Shown here piece by piece: positions 26,819-35,441 of a stretch of 64,000 bases of DNA (the stretch's first letter is position 1; every line of letters starts with the position of its first letter). This DNA is from Ensifer sp. BR816 (GTDB taxonomy: Bacteria > Pseudomonadota > Alphaproteobacteria > Rhizobiales > Rhizobiaceae). Below the pieces are notes generated by a model. It was not told where the DNA came from, searched no databases, and worked only from the letters and a program-made list of their open reading frames with translations. The DNA is taken from contig NZ_KB905370.1 of assembly GCF_000378985.1 (NCBI RefSeq), forward strand, positions 2,217,830 to 2,281,829. Direction: 5' to 3'. The position numbers and the translations under genes are program-made.

Positions 26819-28471
26819 ATGCGGATGGCGGTTGGATCGGGGTCTGGCGACGATTGGTGGCGTGGCGCGGTGATCTATCAGGTCTATCCGCGTTCTTTCC
26901 AGGATACCGATGGCGACGGCATCGGCGACCTGCGCGGCGTCACCCGACGTCTTTCGCATATTGCATCGCTCGGCGTCGACGCCATCTGGCTGTCGCCCTT
27001 CTTCAAGTCGCCGCAGGCGGATATGGGCTACGACGTTTCGGACTATTGCGACGTCGATCCGATGTTCGGCACGCTTGCCGATTTCGACGCCATGATGACG
27101 GAGGCGCATCGGCTCGGGCTGAAGGTGATCATCGACCAGGTGATCTCGCATACCTCCGACCGGCACCCCTGGTTCGTCGAGAGCCGCTCGAGCCGGACCA
27201 ACGCCAAGGCGGACTGGTATGTCTGGGCCGATCCGAAGCCGGACGGCACCGCGCCGAACAACTGGCTTTCGATCTTCGGCGGCCCGGCGTGGGAATGGGA
27301 CGGGGTGCGCAAGCAATATTACATGCACAATTTCCTGTCGTCGCAGCCGGATCTCAATTTTCACGATCCCGACGTCCAGGAGGCCTTGCTCGCGACCGTG
27401 CGTTTCTGGCTGGACAGGGGGATTGACGGCTTCCGGCTCGATACCGTCAACTTCTACTTCCACGATCGGCATCTTCGGGACAACCCGCCGCTCGTGCCGG
27501 ATCCAGATGCGACGAGCAACGATGCGCCGGAGGTCAACCCTTACGGCATGCAGGACCACCTCTACGACAAGACCCAGCCGGAGAATGTCGATTTCCTGCG
27601 CCGCATGCGGGCACTGCTCGACGAATATGGCGGTCGCACGACGGTGGGCGAGGTCGGCGACGGCGCTCGTTCGCTGAAGACCGTTGCCGCCTATACGAGC
27701 GGCGGCGACAAGCTGCACATGTGTTACACCTTCGACCTGCTCGGCCCGGATCTCTCGGCCCGCCATATCCGCCGCTGCGTCGAGAATTTCCAGGCGATCG
27801 TCACCGATGGCTGGGTCTGCTGGGCCTTCTCCAACCACGACGTCATGCGCCATGTCAGCCGCTTTGCACTGCGCGAGGCCGATCGGGTACGGGTGGCGAA
27901 GCTCGCGATTTCCCTGCTCGCCAGCCTGCGCGGCTCGATCTGCCTCTACCAGGGCGAGGAACTGGGCTTGCCGGAGGCGGAACTTACCTATGAGGAACTG
28001 CGCGACCCCTATGGCATCCGATTCTGGCCGGCCTTCAAGGGCCGCGACGGCTGCCGGACGCCGATGGTTTGGGAGAGAGACGAGGCGAATGCAGGCTTTT
28101 CATCCGGGTTTCCCTGGCTGCCGGTGCGCGACGACCAGCGGTTCCTGGCGGTCGATGCACAGGAGGGCGTCGCGGGGTCGGTGCTGGAGCACTACCGCGC
28201 TACGCTCGCCTTCCGTCGCGCGCATGCGGCCCTCCTCGACGGCGACATGGCGTTCCTTGCGACCAATCAGGATGTGCTGGCCTTCACCCGGAAGAAGGGC
28301 GGCGAGACGCTGCTTTTCGTCTTCAATCTGACGGGGGAGCCGCAGGTCGTTCAGCTCGCCGCAGACCTTGCGATCGCCGAGGTGTTGCCGATGCCTGGGT
28401 TTGCGCCCGTCTTCGCTGATAATGCGATCACGCTTGCCGGCTACGACGTTTTCTGCGGAAGGCTGAGGTGA
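26819..28471 (+). CDS. aglA: GH13 alpha-glucosidase
   Basis: 550 residues from ATG 26819 (a second ATG at 26825 is possible). Glycoside hydrolase family 13: WWRGAVIYQVYPRSFQDTDGDGIGDL at the start, conserved region I DQVISHTSD, region II GFRLDTVNFY carrying the catalytic nucleophile Asp, region III acid EVGD, and region IV FSNHD. The pattern fits the oligo-1,6-glucosidase/alpha-glucosidase subfamily, and the length equals that of rhizobial AglA. It stands without the aglEFGK transport genes, so it may be a second, solitary cytoplasmic alpha-glucosidase. Confidence 0.88.
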   Translation: MRMAVGSGSGDDWWRGAVIYQVYPRSFQDTDGDGIGDLRGVTRRLSHIASLGVDAIWLSPFFKSPQADMGYDVSDYCDVDPMFGTLADFDAMMTEAHRLGLKVIIDQVISHTSDRHPWFVESRSSRTNAKADWYVWADPKPDGTAPNNWLSIFGGPAWEWDGVRKQYYMHNFLSSQPDLNFHDPDVQEALLATVRFWLDRGIDGFRLDTVNFYFHDRHLRDNPPLVPDPDATSNDAPEVNPYGMQDHLYDKTQPENVDFLRRMRALLDEYGGRTTVGEVGDGARSLKTVAAYTSGGDKLHMCYTFDLLGPDLSARHIRRCVENFQAIVTDGWVCWAFSNHDVMRHVSRFALREADRVRVAKLAISLLASLRGSICLYQGEELGLPEAELTYEELRDPYGIRFWPAFKGRDGCRTPMVWERDEANAGFSSGFPWLPVRDDQRFLAVDAQEGVAGSVLEHYRATLAFRRAHAALLDGDMAFLATNQDVLAFTRKKGGETLLFVFNLTGEPQVVQLAADLAIAEVLPMPGFAPVFADNAITLAGYDVFCGRLR

Positions 28472-28488
28472 GCGGCCCTCTTTCCCCC

Positions 28489-28689
28489 GTCATCCTCGGC
28501 CTTGAGCCGAGGATCCAGCCACGAGGCCGCAAACCCGAACTGTGGCTTCGAATTTCTCGGGCGTGATGTTTTGGTCGCGCGATCCTCTTGTGTCGTGCGT
28601 CAAGACTTGCGCCTGGATCCTCGGCTCAAGGCCGAGGATGACGAAGCGAGAGGAGAGGGCGGTGCCCGTAGGCTCAAGGCCGAGGATGG
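28489..28689. repeat. Perfect 29-bp inverted repeat pair plus a third partial copy
   Basis: The unit at 28489-28517 (starts GTCATCCTCGG) reappears as its exact reverse complement at 28614-28642. A third partial copy occupies 28671-28689. Each unit contains the dyad CCTCGGC/GCCGAGG. The roughly 280-bp gap between aglA and the convergent ade gene holds nothing else that I can recognise. Confidence 0.75.
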
Positions 28690-28751
28690 CGGCCGGCGAG
28701 CGAAGTATTGGAGGAACGTGGCAAGTTGGCGATGACGGCCCGCAGCCAGTC

Positions 28752-30452
28752 TCACCCGATCAGCGCGAACTTGTCCACATCGACAAGGCCGCGGTCCGAA
28801 ATCTTCAGGTGCGGTATCACCGGCAGCGGCAGGAAGGCGAGTTGCAGGAAGGGTTCCTCCAGCGTCGCGCCCAGCGCAAAGGCCGCCTGGCGCAGATGGT
28901 GGAGGATATCCCGGACCCGCTCGTGAGGCTCAAGGCTCATCAGCCCGGCGATGGGCAATGCGATCTCGCCGGTCACCTTGCCATCCTCGACGACGACGAA
29001 ACCGCCCCTGATTGCGCCGAGGCGGTTTGCGGCAACCGCCATGTCCTCCTCGTTGACGCCGACGACGCAGATATTGTGGCTGTCATGGCCGACAGTTGAG
29101 GCGATCGCCCCCTTCTTCAGTCCGAAGCCCTGGACGAAGCCGTTGGCATGGTTGCCGTTGATGCCGTGGCGCTCGATGACGGCGACCTTGATGATGTCGC
29201 GGCCGAGATCGACGCCAGTCTGGTTGCCTTCGGCGGGAAGACGATAGCGGCGGTGCTCTGTGATGATCTTGCCGGGCAGCACACCGATCACCGAGGTCTC
29301 GCCTTCGCTGTAGGGAACGCCAAAGTCGGCCGCCTTGATCTCGTCGGCCTTGACGCTGTCGAGCCCCACCGGCTCGACCGGCTTGCGCCGGGCAAAGAGG
29401 GCGTCAGTCACGCGTTTTCCACCGGAAAAGACTATCTCGGCCTTGCAGTTCTCCAGACTGTCGATGACGACGAGATCGGCCCGCCAGCCCGGGGCCACGA
29501 GGCCGCGGTCGCGCAGACCAAAGGCGCGCGCCGCGGAGATCGAGGCGGCGCGATAGATCGCCAGCGGCTCGACGCCGGCGGCGATCGCCGTGCGGATCAT
29601 GTGGTCGAGATGGCCCTGTTCGGCGATGTCGAGCGGATTGCGATCGTCGGTGCAGAGCGCCAGATAGGGCGACAGCCGCTCTGTGATGATCGGCATCAGG
29701 GCATGCAGGTCTTTCGACACCGAGCCTTCGCGCACGAGGATATGCATGCCCTTGCGGATCTTTTCGAGCGCTTCCTCGGCGCTGGTGCATTCGTGGTCGG
29801 TGCGGATGCCGGTCGCGAGGTAACCATTCAGTTCCTTGCCCCGCAACAGCGGCGCGTGGCCGTCGATGTGGCCGCCCTGGAAGGCGTCGAGCTTGGCGAG
29901 GCAGAGCGGATCCTTGTGGATGACGCCGGGGAAATTCATGAACTCGGCAAGGCCGATCACCTTGGGATGGTGGCGAAAGGGCGTCAGTCGCTCGATCGGC
30001 AGATCGGCTCCGGCCGTCTCGAGATGCGTCGCCGGCACGCAGGAGGAAAGCTGGACGCGGATGTCCATGATCGTTTCTATCGCGGAGTCCAGGAAGAACT
30101 GTATGCCCTCGGTGCCGAGCACGTTGGCGATCTCGTGCGGGTCGCAGATCGCCGTCGTGATGCCGAGCGGCAGGACGCAGCGGTCGAATTCGTGCGGGGT
30201 GACGAGCGAGGACTCGATGTGCAGATGCGTGTCGATGAAGCCGGGGACGACGATGCGACCGGAGACGTCGATCTCCTCGCGCCCCCGGTAGTCGTCGCCG
30301 CAGGTGCCGACGATCCGGTCGCCGGAAATGGCAATGTCGGAGGCGACGAGTTCGCCGGTAACGAGATCGAAGAACCGCCCGCCCTTGAGGACGATATCGG
30401 CCGGCTTGCGGCCGACGCCTTGATCGATCCACCGTTCCAGCGCCTCGGACAT
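28752..30452 (-). CDS. ade: Adenine deaminase
   Basis: 566 residues, the normal size for bacterial Ade. Converts adenine to hypoxanthine. Amidohydrolase landmarks: [15 protein letters not shown] near residue 70 (metal-binding HxH), CDPHEIANV near 103, GHAPLL near 197, and the family-specific C-terminal [13 protein letters not shown] near 445. It feeds xanthine dehydrogenase and the urate pathway encoded earlier in the window. Downstream of a class III aminotransferase on the same strand, 88 bp away, with a RIME-like hairpin between. Confidence 0.93.
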   Translation of the reverse strand: MSEALERWIDQGVGRKPADIVLKGGRFFDLVTGELVASDIAISGDRIVGTCGDDYRGREEIDVSGRIVVPGFIDTHLHIESSLVTPHEFDRCVLPLGITTAICDPHEIANVLGTEGIQFFLDSAIETIMDIRVQLSSCVPATHLETAGADLPIERLTPFRHHPKVIGLAEFMNFPGVIHKDPLCLAKLDAFQGGHIDGHAPLLRGKELNGYLATGIRTDHECTSAEEALEKIRKGMHILVREGSVSKDLHALMPIITERLSPYLALCTDDRNPLDIAEQGHLDHMIRTAIAAGVEPLAIYRAASISAARAFGLRDRGLVAPGWRADLVVIDSLENCKAEIVFSGGKRVTDALFARRKPVEPVGLDSVKADEIKAADFGVPYSEGETSVIGVLPGKIITEHRRYRLPAEGNQTGVDLGRDIIKVAVIERHGINGNHANGFVQGFGLKKGAIASTVGHDSHNICVVGVNEEDMAVAANRLGAIRGGFVVVEDGKVTGEIALPIAGLMSLEPHERVRDILHHLRQAAFALGATLEEPFLQLAFLPLPVIPHLKISDRGLVDVDKFALIG

Positions 30453-30487
30453 GCCTGCACCTCGCCCCTTCTGTTTATTTTGAGAAT

Positions 30488-30517
30488 AACCCTCTCCCCG
30501 TGCGCGGGGAAAGGGTT
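30488..30517. repeat. RIME-type hairpin between the aminotransferase and ade genes
   Basis: AACCCT-TCCCCG (30488-30500) pairs with CGGGGA-AGGGTT (30505-30517) around a 4-nt loop with one internal mismatch. It matches the half-elements of the RIME-like repeats elsewhere in the window and may end or attenuate the upstream transcript. Confidence 0.55.
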
Positions 30518-30540
30518 CGAGAAATCGCGAGGCTGAATTA

Positions 30541-31869
30541 TCAGATATTGTTCGTCAGGACGTCGCGCAGCTTGTCGAAAAGTTCGTCGATCTGGTGCTT
30601 CTCGATGATCAGCGGCGGTGACAGCGCGATGATATCGCCGGTGGTGCGGATCAACAGCCCCTTCTCGTAGGCCTTCAGGAAGGCGGAGAAGGCGCGCTTC
30701 GTCGGTTCGCCGGCGATCGGTTCGAGCTCGATCGCGCCGATCAGGCCGATGTTGCGGATGTCGATCACATGCGGGCAGTCCTTCAGCGAATGCAGCGCCT
30801 CCTCCCAATAGGGGGCGAGCTCGGCGGCGCGCGTCAACAGCCCTTCTTCCTTGTAGGTGTCGAGCGTTCCGAGTGCTGCGGCGGACGCGATGGGATTGCC
30901 CGAATAGGTGTAGCCGTGGAAGAACTCGATGAGATGCTCGGGCCCGGTCATGAAGGCGTCGTGGATTTCCGACGTGACGAACACCGCGCCCATCGGGATC
31001 ACGCCGTTGGTCAGGCCCTTGGCGGTGGTGATGATGTCCGGTTTGACGTCGAAATATTGCGCGGCAAAGGGCGTGCCGAGACGTCCATAACCGGTGATGA
31101 CCTCGTCGAAGATCAACAGGATGCCGTGCTTGGTGCAGATCTCGCGCAGCTTCTGGAGATAGCCCTTCGGCGGGATGAGCACGCCCGTGGAGCCGGCGAC
31201 CGGCTCGACGATGACCGCGGCGACGGTCGAGGCGTCGTGGAGGGTGACGATCCGCTCCAATTCGCTCGCGAGGTCGGCGCCGTGCTCGGGCTCGCCGCGG
31301 GTAAAGGCGTTCTTCCCCGGCAGGTGGGTATGCGGCAGGTGGTCGACGCCGGTCAGAAGCGTGCCGAACATCTTGCGGTTGGCGACGATGCCGCCGACCG
31401 AAATGCCGCCGAAATTGACGCCATGATAGCCGCGTTCGCGGCCGATGAGGCGGAAGCGCGAGCCGTTGCCTTTGGCGCGGTGATAGGCGAGCGCCACTTT
31501 CAGCGCGGTGTCGACCGATTCCGAGCCGGAATTGGTGTAGAGGACATGGTTCAGCCCTTCGGGTGCGATGTCGACGAGCCGGTTGGCGAGTTCGAAGGCC
31601 TTCGGATGGCCGAGCTGAAAGGCCGGCGCATAATCGAGCTCGCCCGCCTGTTCGCGGATCGCCTCGGTGATCTTCGGCCGACAGTGGCCGGCATTGACGC
31701 ACCAGAGCCCTGCCGTTCCATCGAGCACGGTCCGCCCGTCATGGGTCGTGTAGTACATGTCCTTGGCGCCGACGAACAGCCGCGGCTCCTTCTTGAACTG
31801 CCGATTGGCGGTGAACGGCATCCAGAAGGCGCGGAGATCGTTCGGGGTGGTGTTAAGACGGTCCGACAT
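30541..31869 (-). CDS. Class III PLP aminotransferase (omega-amino acid:pyruvate type)
   Basis: 442 residues. The start ([29 protein letters not shown]) and [17 protein letters not shown] segment are typical of beta-alanine/omega-amino acid:pyruvate aminotransferases. [14 protein letters not shown] near residue 114 binds the cofactor phosphate, [13 protein letters not shown] near 250 holds the PLP-stacking Asp, and [10 protein letters not shown] near 280 carries the Schiff-base Lys. GGAG precedes the ATG. The amino donor cannot be fixed from sequence; beta-alanine, a product of reductive pyrimidine breakdown, would fit beside purine catabolic genes. Confidence 0.85.
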   Translation of the reverse strand: MSDRLNTTPNDLRAFWMPFTANRQFKKEPRLFVGAKDMYYTTHDGRTVLDGTAGLWCVNAGHCRPKITEAIREQAGELDYAPAFQLGHPKAFELANRLVDIAPEGLNHVLYTNSGSESVDTALKVALAYHRAKGNGSRFRLIGRERGYHGVNFGGISVGGIVANRKMFGTLLTGVDHLPHTHLPGKNAFTRGEPEHGADLASELERIVTLHDASTVAAVIVEPVAGSTGVLIPPKGYLQKLREICTKHGILLIFDEVITGYGRLGTPFAAQYFDVKPDIITTAKGLTNGVIPMGAVFVTSEIHDAFMTGPEHLIEFFHGYTYSGNPIASAAALGTLDTYKEEGLLTRAAELAPYWEEALHSLKDCPHVIDIRNIGLIGAIELEPIAGEPTKRAFSAFLKAYEKGLLIRTTGDIIALSPPLIIEKHQIDELFDKLRDVLTNNI

Positions 31870-32014
31870 GTCCAGTTCTCCTCGGCGGATCCTGTTGCCG
31901 GCAGCGTGAGCCGCCGATCGGATCCGGATTTTTTTACCCGTTGGTCAAATTAACAGCGCCCCTGCGAGCGTCAAGCCTGCCGACGGTCAGCGAAATTTCG
32001 CTCGCGCAATGAAC

Positions 32015-32041
32015 AAGCCCCGCGATTGCTCGACGGGGCTT
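32015..32041 (-). terminator. Hairpin terminator downstream of nolR
   Basis: AAGCCCCG (32015-32022) and CGGGGCTT (32034-32041) form an 8-bp perfect stem with an 11-nt loop, about 33 bases after the nolR stop. The T run on the - strand is short (CTTGTT). Confidence 0.55.
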
Positions 32042-32073
32042 TCGGATTTCGCAGCTTGTCGGCGTCTTGGGAG

Positions 32074-32430
32074 TCAGGCCGACTTGCGGACGAGGGGCTT
32101 TTCCACCACCACGCTCGTGGCCGGGCTGTAAATTTCGGCCAATGCGCCCAAAATCTTCATGACGGCATCGGACGAACTGGAATAGTAGATCGTCTGCGCG
32201 TCACGGCGGGTGCTAACCAGATTCTGGGCACGCAACTTCGACAGGTGCTGGGAAAGAGCGGACTGGCTCAACCCGACCTTGTTGGCCAATGCGCCCACCG
32301 CCATTTCTTCCTTGACCAGAGAGTCGAGAATGAGCAGGCGTTTTGGATTTGCCATGGCCGAGAGGAAACCGGCTGCGATCTCCGCTTCCTCGTGTTTTTC
32401 AGGCGAAAGAGGCTGCATTGCGTGCTCCAT
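32074..32430 (-). CDS. nolR: NolR, ArsR-type repressor of nodulation and other genes
   Basis: 118 residues. The sequence AGFLSAMANPKRLLILDSLVKEEMAVGALANKVGLSQSALSQHLSKLRAQNLVSTRRDAQTIYYSS is, from memory, nearly identical to NolR of S. meliloti and S. fredii, including the VRKSA end. NolR is a dimeric winged-helix repressor of nod genes and a wider regulator of growth and symbiosis. A site fitting the published consensus (A/T)TTAG-N9-A(T/A) lies at 32475-32490, just upstream, which suggests autoregulation. It follows the HugZ-like gene on the same strand after 107 bp. Confidence 0.92.
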   Translation of the reverse strand: MEHAMQPLSPEKHEEAEIAAGFLSAMANPKRLLILDSLVKEEMAVGALANKVGLSQSALSQHLSKLRAQNLVSTRRDAQTIYYSSSSDAVMKILGALAEIYSPATSVVVEKPLVRKSA

Positions 32431-32474
32431 GCGAGAATTACTTCACACGTATTTATGTTTTACGAAGCACGATA

Positions 32475-32490
32475 ATTAGACGTGATGCAT
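32475..32490 (+). promoter_or_regulatory. NolR-box upstream of nolR
   Basis: ATTAG at 32475-32479, nine bases, then AT at 32489-32490, an exact fit to (A/T)TTAG-N9-A(T/A), 45 bp before the nolR start codon. Likely an autoregulatory site. Confidence 0.6.
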
Positions 32491-32537
32491 AAAAGGGCAA
32501 CCACCCACTGCAAGAATTGGGGGTAGCTAAGTGTCGA

Positions 32538-33281
32538 TTAACTGTGAAGTTTTTTCAAAATCGGCCGCAACTGGGCCGTGTCCTCGATAAACGCTTCGAA
32601 TTCGAGACGTTGCAGTCGCTCGCCGTCGGCAAGGTCGAGACCGGCCGCATCGATTCCGACGATCTTCCAGTCGCCATCGCCCGCACGGCAGTGGACGGTC
32701 GCATAGTGTTTCACGGCATCGGCATGATCGGCGTTCATGTGCTCGATCGCGCCCTTCTCCATCTCGGCGAGCGCGGACACGACCGGCGACGCAATGACGA
32801 GATCCTCGGCGGTCAGCACATAGGCACGGCCGAAGCCGCCATTGAGACTGGCACGCAGCGGCATGAGGCGGAAAAAGCCGAAATCCGGAAAATCGACATA
32901 GAGCCGGGCCTTGGGATGGCGGCGAAGGAAACGTTCGCGGATGCGCCCATGCGCGGCGCTGTCGCGTAGAACCTCCTCGGCCTCGCATTGAACGGTGAGG
33001 CGCGGATGGGCGAGGGGATCGCCCTTGCCCGGCTCGCCCGTCAGCAGCGATGCGCGCCGATCGGCAAGGAGCGCTTGGGTATGGGTCGAAAGCCGTGAGA
33101 CGAGAATGACCGGCGCACCGTCGATGTCGATGCCGATCAAGGCACGGCTGACGAAGGGAAAGCCGTTGCCGTCGGGTTCGAGCACTGCGAGCGCGCCGCT
33201 GCGCGCGGACCGGAGCAACACACGGGCAAGCCTGCGCGCTTCGTCGTCTGTCTCACGCAAGACGTTCGGTTTGTCGCTCAT
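32538..33281 (-). CDS. HugZ / pyridoxamine-phosphate-oxidase-like haem utilisation protein
   Basis: 247 residues from ATG 33281. The N-terminal split-barrel flavin-like domain (ARRLARVLLRSARSGALAVLEPDGNGFPFVSRALIGIDIDGAPVILVSRLSTHTQAL) is followed by a DUF2470-like C-terminal domain with IEHMNADHADAVKHYA near residue 172. This two-domain layout is that of HugZ-family haem-degrading or haem-utilisation proteins. The haem receptor gene shmR lies 14 kb away. A terminator separates it from choV, so it is probably transcribed on its own. Confidence 0.82.
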   Translation of the reverse strand: MSDKPNVLRETDDEARRLARVLLRSARSGALAVLEPDGNGFPFVSRALIGIDIDGAPVILVSRLSTHTQALLADRRASLLTGEPGKGDPLAHPRLTVQCEAEEVLRDSAAHGRIRERFLRRHPKARLYVDFPDFGFFRLMPLRASLNGGFGRAYVLTAEDLVIASPVVSALAEMEKGAIEHMNADHADAVKHYATVHCRAGDGDWKIVGIDAAGLDLADGERLQRLEFEAFIEDTAQLRPILKKLHS

Positions 33282-33310
33282 GATGCGCTTCCTCGCGGTC
33301 AGTTCACACA

Positions 33311-33344
33311 AAAAAGCCCGGAGCGGCCGCTCCAGGCTTCTTTT
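33311..33344. terminator. Bidirectional intrinsic terminator downstream of choV
   Basis: The palindrome AAGCC-GGAGCG / CGCTCC-GGCTT spans 33314-33339, with T-rich tails on both strands (TCTTTT on +, TTTTTT on -). It lies 21 bases after the choV stop and ends the choXWV transcript. Confidence 0.85.
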
Positions 33345-33364
33345 GAACCCCACGGCTCGTGGCG

Positions 33365-34414
33365 TCAATCTTTGCTGCGGTGGCGCGTCAGGCCTTCGAC
33401 GATGTTTTGCGCGTCGATCGTCCCGACCACCGCACCGTTGTCGACGACGCCGATGCTCCCCGGCTGGCGGGACATGGCATCGAGGATGTCGACGAGCGGC
33501 GTCGTCGGCTTGGCGGTTGCCGTCACGCCGGTCGTGGCCGCGGTCCGCCCGACACCGGACTGCATCACGTCCTTCGCCGTCAGCATGGTGATCGGGTTCA
33601 TGTGCTGGACGAAATCGGCCACATATTGGTTGGCGGGGTTCTTGACGATCTCCTGCGGCGTACCGCACTGGATGATCCGCCCGCCTTCCATGATGGCGAT
33701 GCGGTTGCCGATGCGGAAGGCCTCGTCGAGGTCGTGGCTGACGAAGATGATCGTCTTCTTCAGCCGCCGCTGGAACTCGAGCAGCTCGTCCTGCAGGCGC
33801 GTGCGGATCAGCGGGTCGAGGGCCGAGAAAGGCTCGTCCATCAGCAGGATGGGGGCGCCGGTGGCGAACGCTCGGGCAAGACCGACGCGCTGCTGCATGC
33901 CGCCCGAAAGCTCGTTGACCTTGCGGTCTGCCCACTTGGTCAGATTGACGAGCTCGAGCTGTTCGCCGACGCGCTTCTTTCGCTCGGCGTCGGCGACGCC
34001 GGCCAGTTCGAGGCCGAAACCGACATTGTCGGCCACGGTGCGCCAGGGCAGGAGGGCGAACTGCTGAAACACCATGGATACGGTGTGCATGCGGAAGTCG
34101 CGCAAGGCCTTGGCGTTGCAACGATAGGGGTTCAGCGGTGCGCTCGAAGTCTTGACCTCGACCTCGCCGCGCACGACCGGGGCCAGGCCGTTGACAGCTC
34201 TCAGCAGCGTCGACTTGCCGGAGCCGGACAAGCCCATCAGCACGAGGATCTCGCCTTCGTGGATCGCCAGCGAGGCGCCGGCGACGCCGAGCACGTGGCC
34301 GGTGGCAGCGCCGATCTCGTCGCGGGTCTTGCCCTGATCGACCATCTGCAGGGCAGGCTGGGGGTTCTTGCCGAAGATGATGTCGACATTCTTGAAAACG
34401 ACGGCTTCGGTCAT
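33365..34414 (-). CDS. choV: Choline ABC transporter ATP-binding protein
   Basis: 349 residues. Walker A GLSGSGKST near residue 61, signature LSGGMQQRVGLARA near 168, Walker B ILLMDEPFSALDP near 190, then a C-terminal regulatory region with a CBS-like segment (TPLVDILDAMSRQPGSIGVVDNGAVVGTID), as in osmoregulated glycine-betaine/choline importers. It energises high-affinity choline import. Its ATG overlaps the choW stop by four bases (34411-34414). An intrinsic terminator follows. Confidence 0.94.
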   Translation of the reverse strand: MTEAVVFKNVDIIFGKNPQPALQMVDQGKTRDEIGAATGHVLGVAGASLAIHEGEILVLMGLSGSGKSTLLRAVNGLAPVVRGEVEVKTSSAPLNPYRCNAKALRDFRMHTVSMVFQQFALLPWRTVADNVGFGLELAGVADAERKKRVGEQLELVNLTKWADRKVNELSGGMQQRVGLARAFATGAPILLMDEPFSALDPLIRTRLQDELLEFQRRLKKTIIFVSHDLDEAFRIGNRIAIMEGGRIIQCGTPQEIVKNPANQYVADFVQHMNPITMLTAKDVMQSGVGRTAATTGVTATAKPTTPLVDILDAMSRQPGSIGVVDNGAVVGTIDAQNIVEGLTRHRSKD

Positions 34415-35256
34415 GCGCCTTCTCCTTCATCCGACGCGCGGAAAAGACGGTCGAGGACGATCGCCAGGATGACGATGCAGAGGCCGGATTCAAACCCTCT
34501 GGCGATGTTGACCGTGTTCAGCGCCCGCAGGACCGGCACGCCAAGGCCATCGGCACCGACGAGCGCAGCAATCACCACCATCGACAGCGACAGCATGATC
34601 GTCTGCGTCAGTCCGGCCATGATCTGTGGCATCGCGAAGGGGATCTCGACCTTGCGCAGCACCTGCCACGGCGTGGCACCGAAGGACTCCGCCGCCTCGA
34701 CCAGCGACGGCGGCGTCGAAATGATGCCGAGACGCGTCAGGCGGATTGGCGCGGGAATGGCGAAAATGACCGTGGCGATCAACCCCGGCACCATGCCGAG
34801 GCCGAAGAGGATCAGCGCCGGAATGAGGTAGACGAAGGTCGGGATCGTCTGCATCAGGTCGAGGATCGGCCGCATGATCGAGTAGACCCAGGCACGCCGC
34901 GCAGCCACGATGCCCAGCGGCACGCCGACCGCCATGCTGACGAAGCTTGCGGCGAGCACCAGCGCAAGCGTCTCCGTCGTTTCCTGCCAGTAGCCCTGAT
35001 TGACGATCAGGAGCAGCCCGAGACAGGTGAAGGCGGCGATGCCGATGGAACGGCGGAACCACCAAGCAAGGGCGGTCACGATTGCGATGACGACGAGCGG
35101 GTGCGGCGTCTGGAGGATGTAGAGCAGGACGGAGATGATCCCCGAGAGCAGATTTGCAAGCTGGTCGAAGAACAGCTCGAAATTCGTCGTCAGCCAGTCG
35201 ACGAAGGCCTTGGCCCAGCCGCCGATCGGGATGCGGTTTTCAGTCAGAAATTCCAC
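34411..35256 (-). CDS. choW: Choline ABC transporter permease
   Basis: 281 residues from a GTG at 35256, with AGAGGG about nine bases upstream; no ATG gives the family length. Six or so transmembrane helices and the EAA-loop region LVEAAESFGATPWQVLRKVEIPFAMPQIMAG near residue 205, as in ProW-type permeases. It pairs with ChoV and ChoX. The gene lies 185 bp after choX with an intrinsic terminator in between (35308-35331), so its expression probably depends on readthrough. Confidence 0.93.
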   Translation of the reverse strand: MEFLTENRIPIGGWAKAFVDWLTTNFELFFDQLANLLSGIISVLLYILQTPHPLVVIAIVTALAWWFRRSIGIAAFTCLGLLLIVNQGYWQETTETLALVLAASFVSMAVGVPLGIVAARRAWVYSIMRPILDLMQTIPTFVYLIPALILFGLGMVPGLIATVIFAIPAPIRLTRLGIISTPPSLVEAAESFGATPWQVLRKVEIPFAMPQIMAGLTQTIMLSLSMVVIAALVGADGLGVPVLRALNTVNIARGFESGLCIVILAIVLDRLFRASDEGEGA

Positions 35257-35307
35257 GAACTGGATCCCTCTTGTCAGGGTCAAACACTCGATCGCATGGA
35301 GCGGTGG

Positions 35308-35331
35308 AAAAAGGCGGGGAGTTTCCCCGCC
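35308..35331 (-). terminator. Intercistronic terminator/attenuator between choX and choW
   Basis: GGCGGGGA (35313-35320) and TCCCCGCC (35324-35331) form a perfect 8-bp stem with a 3-nt loop; on the - strand it is followed directly by TTTTT (complement of 35308-35312). It sits 110 bases after the choX stop and would let most transcripts end after choX, giving an excess of the binding protein. Confidence 0.8.
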
Positions 35332-35441
35332 CGACTGCATGTTTCCTTCAATTCAGAGCCGATTTGAGGACAGAGGCATGCAGCAATTCGAAGTGCTGCA
35401 GCGACCTTTTGCGCCCGATTGGACGCGCGGCGCTACGGCAA

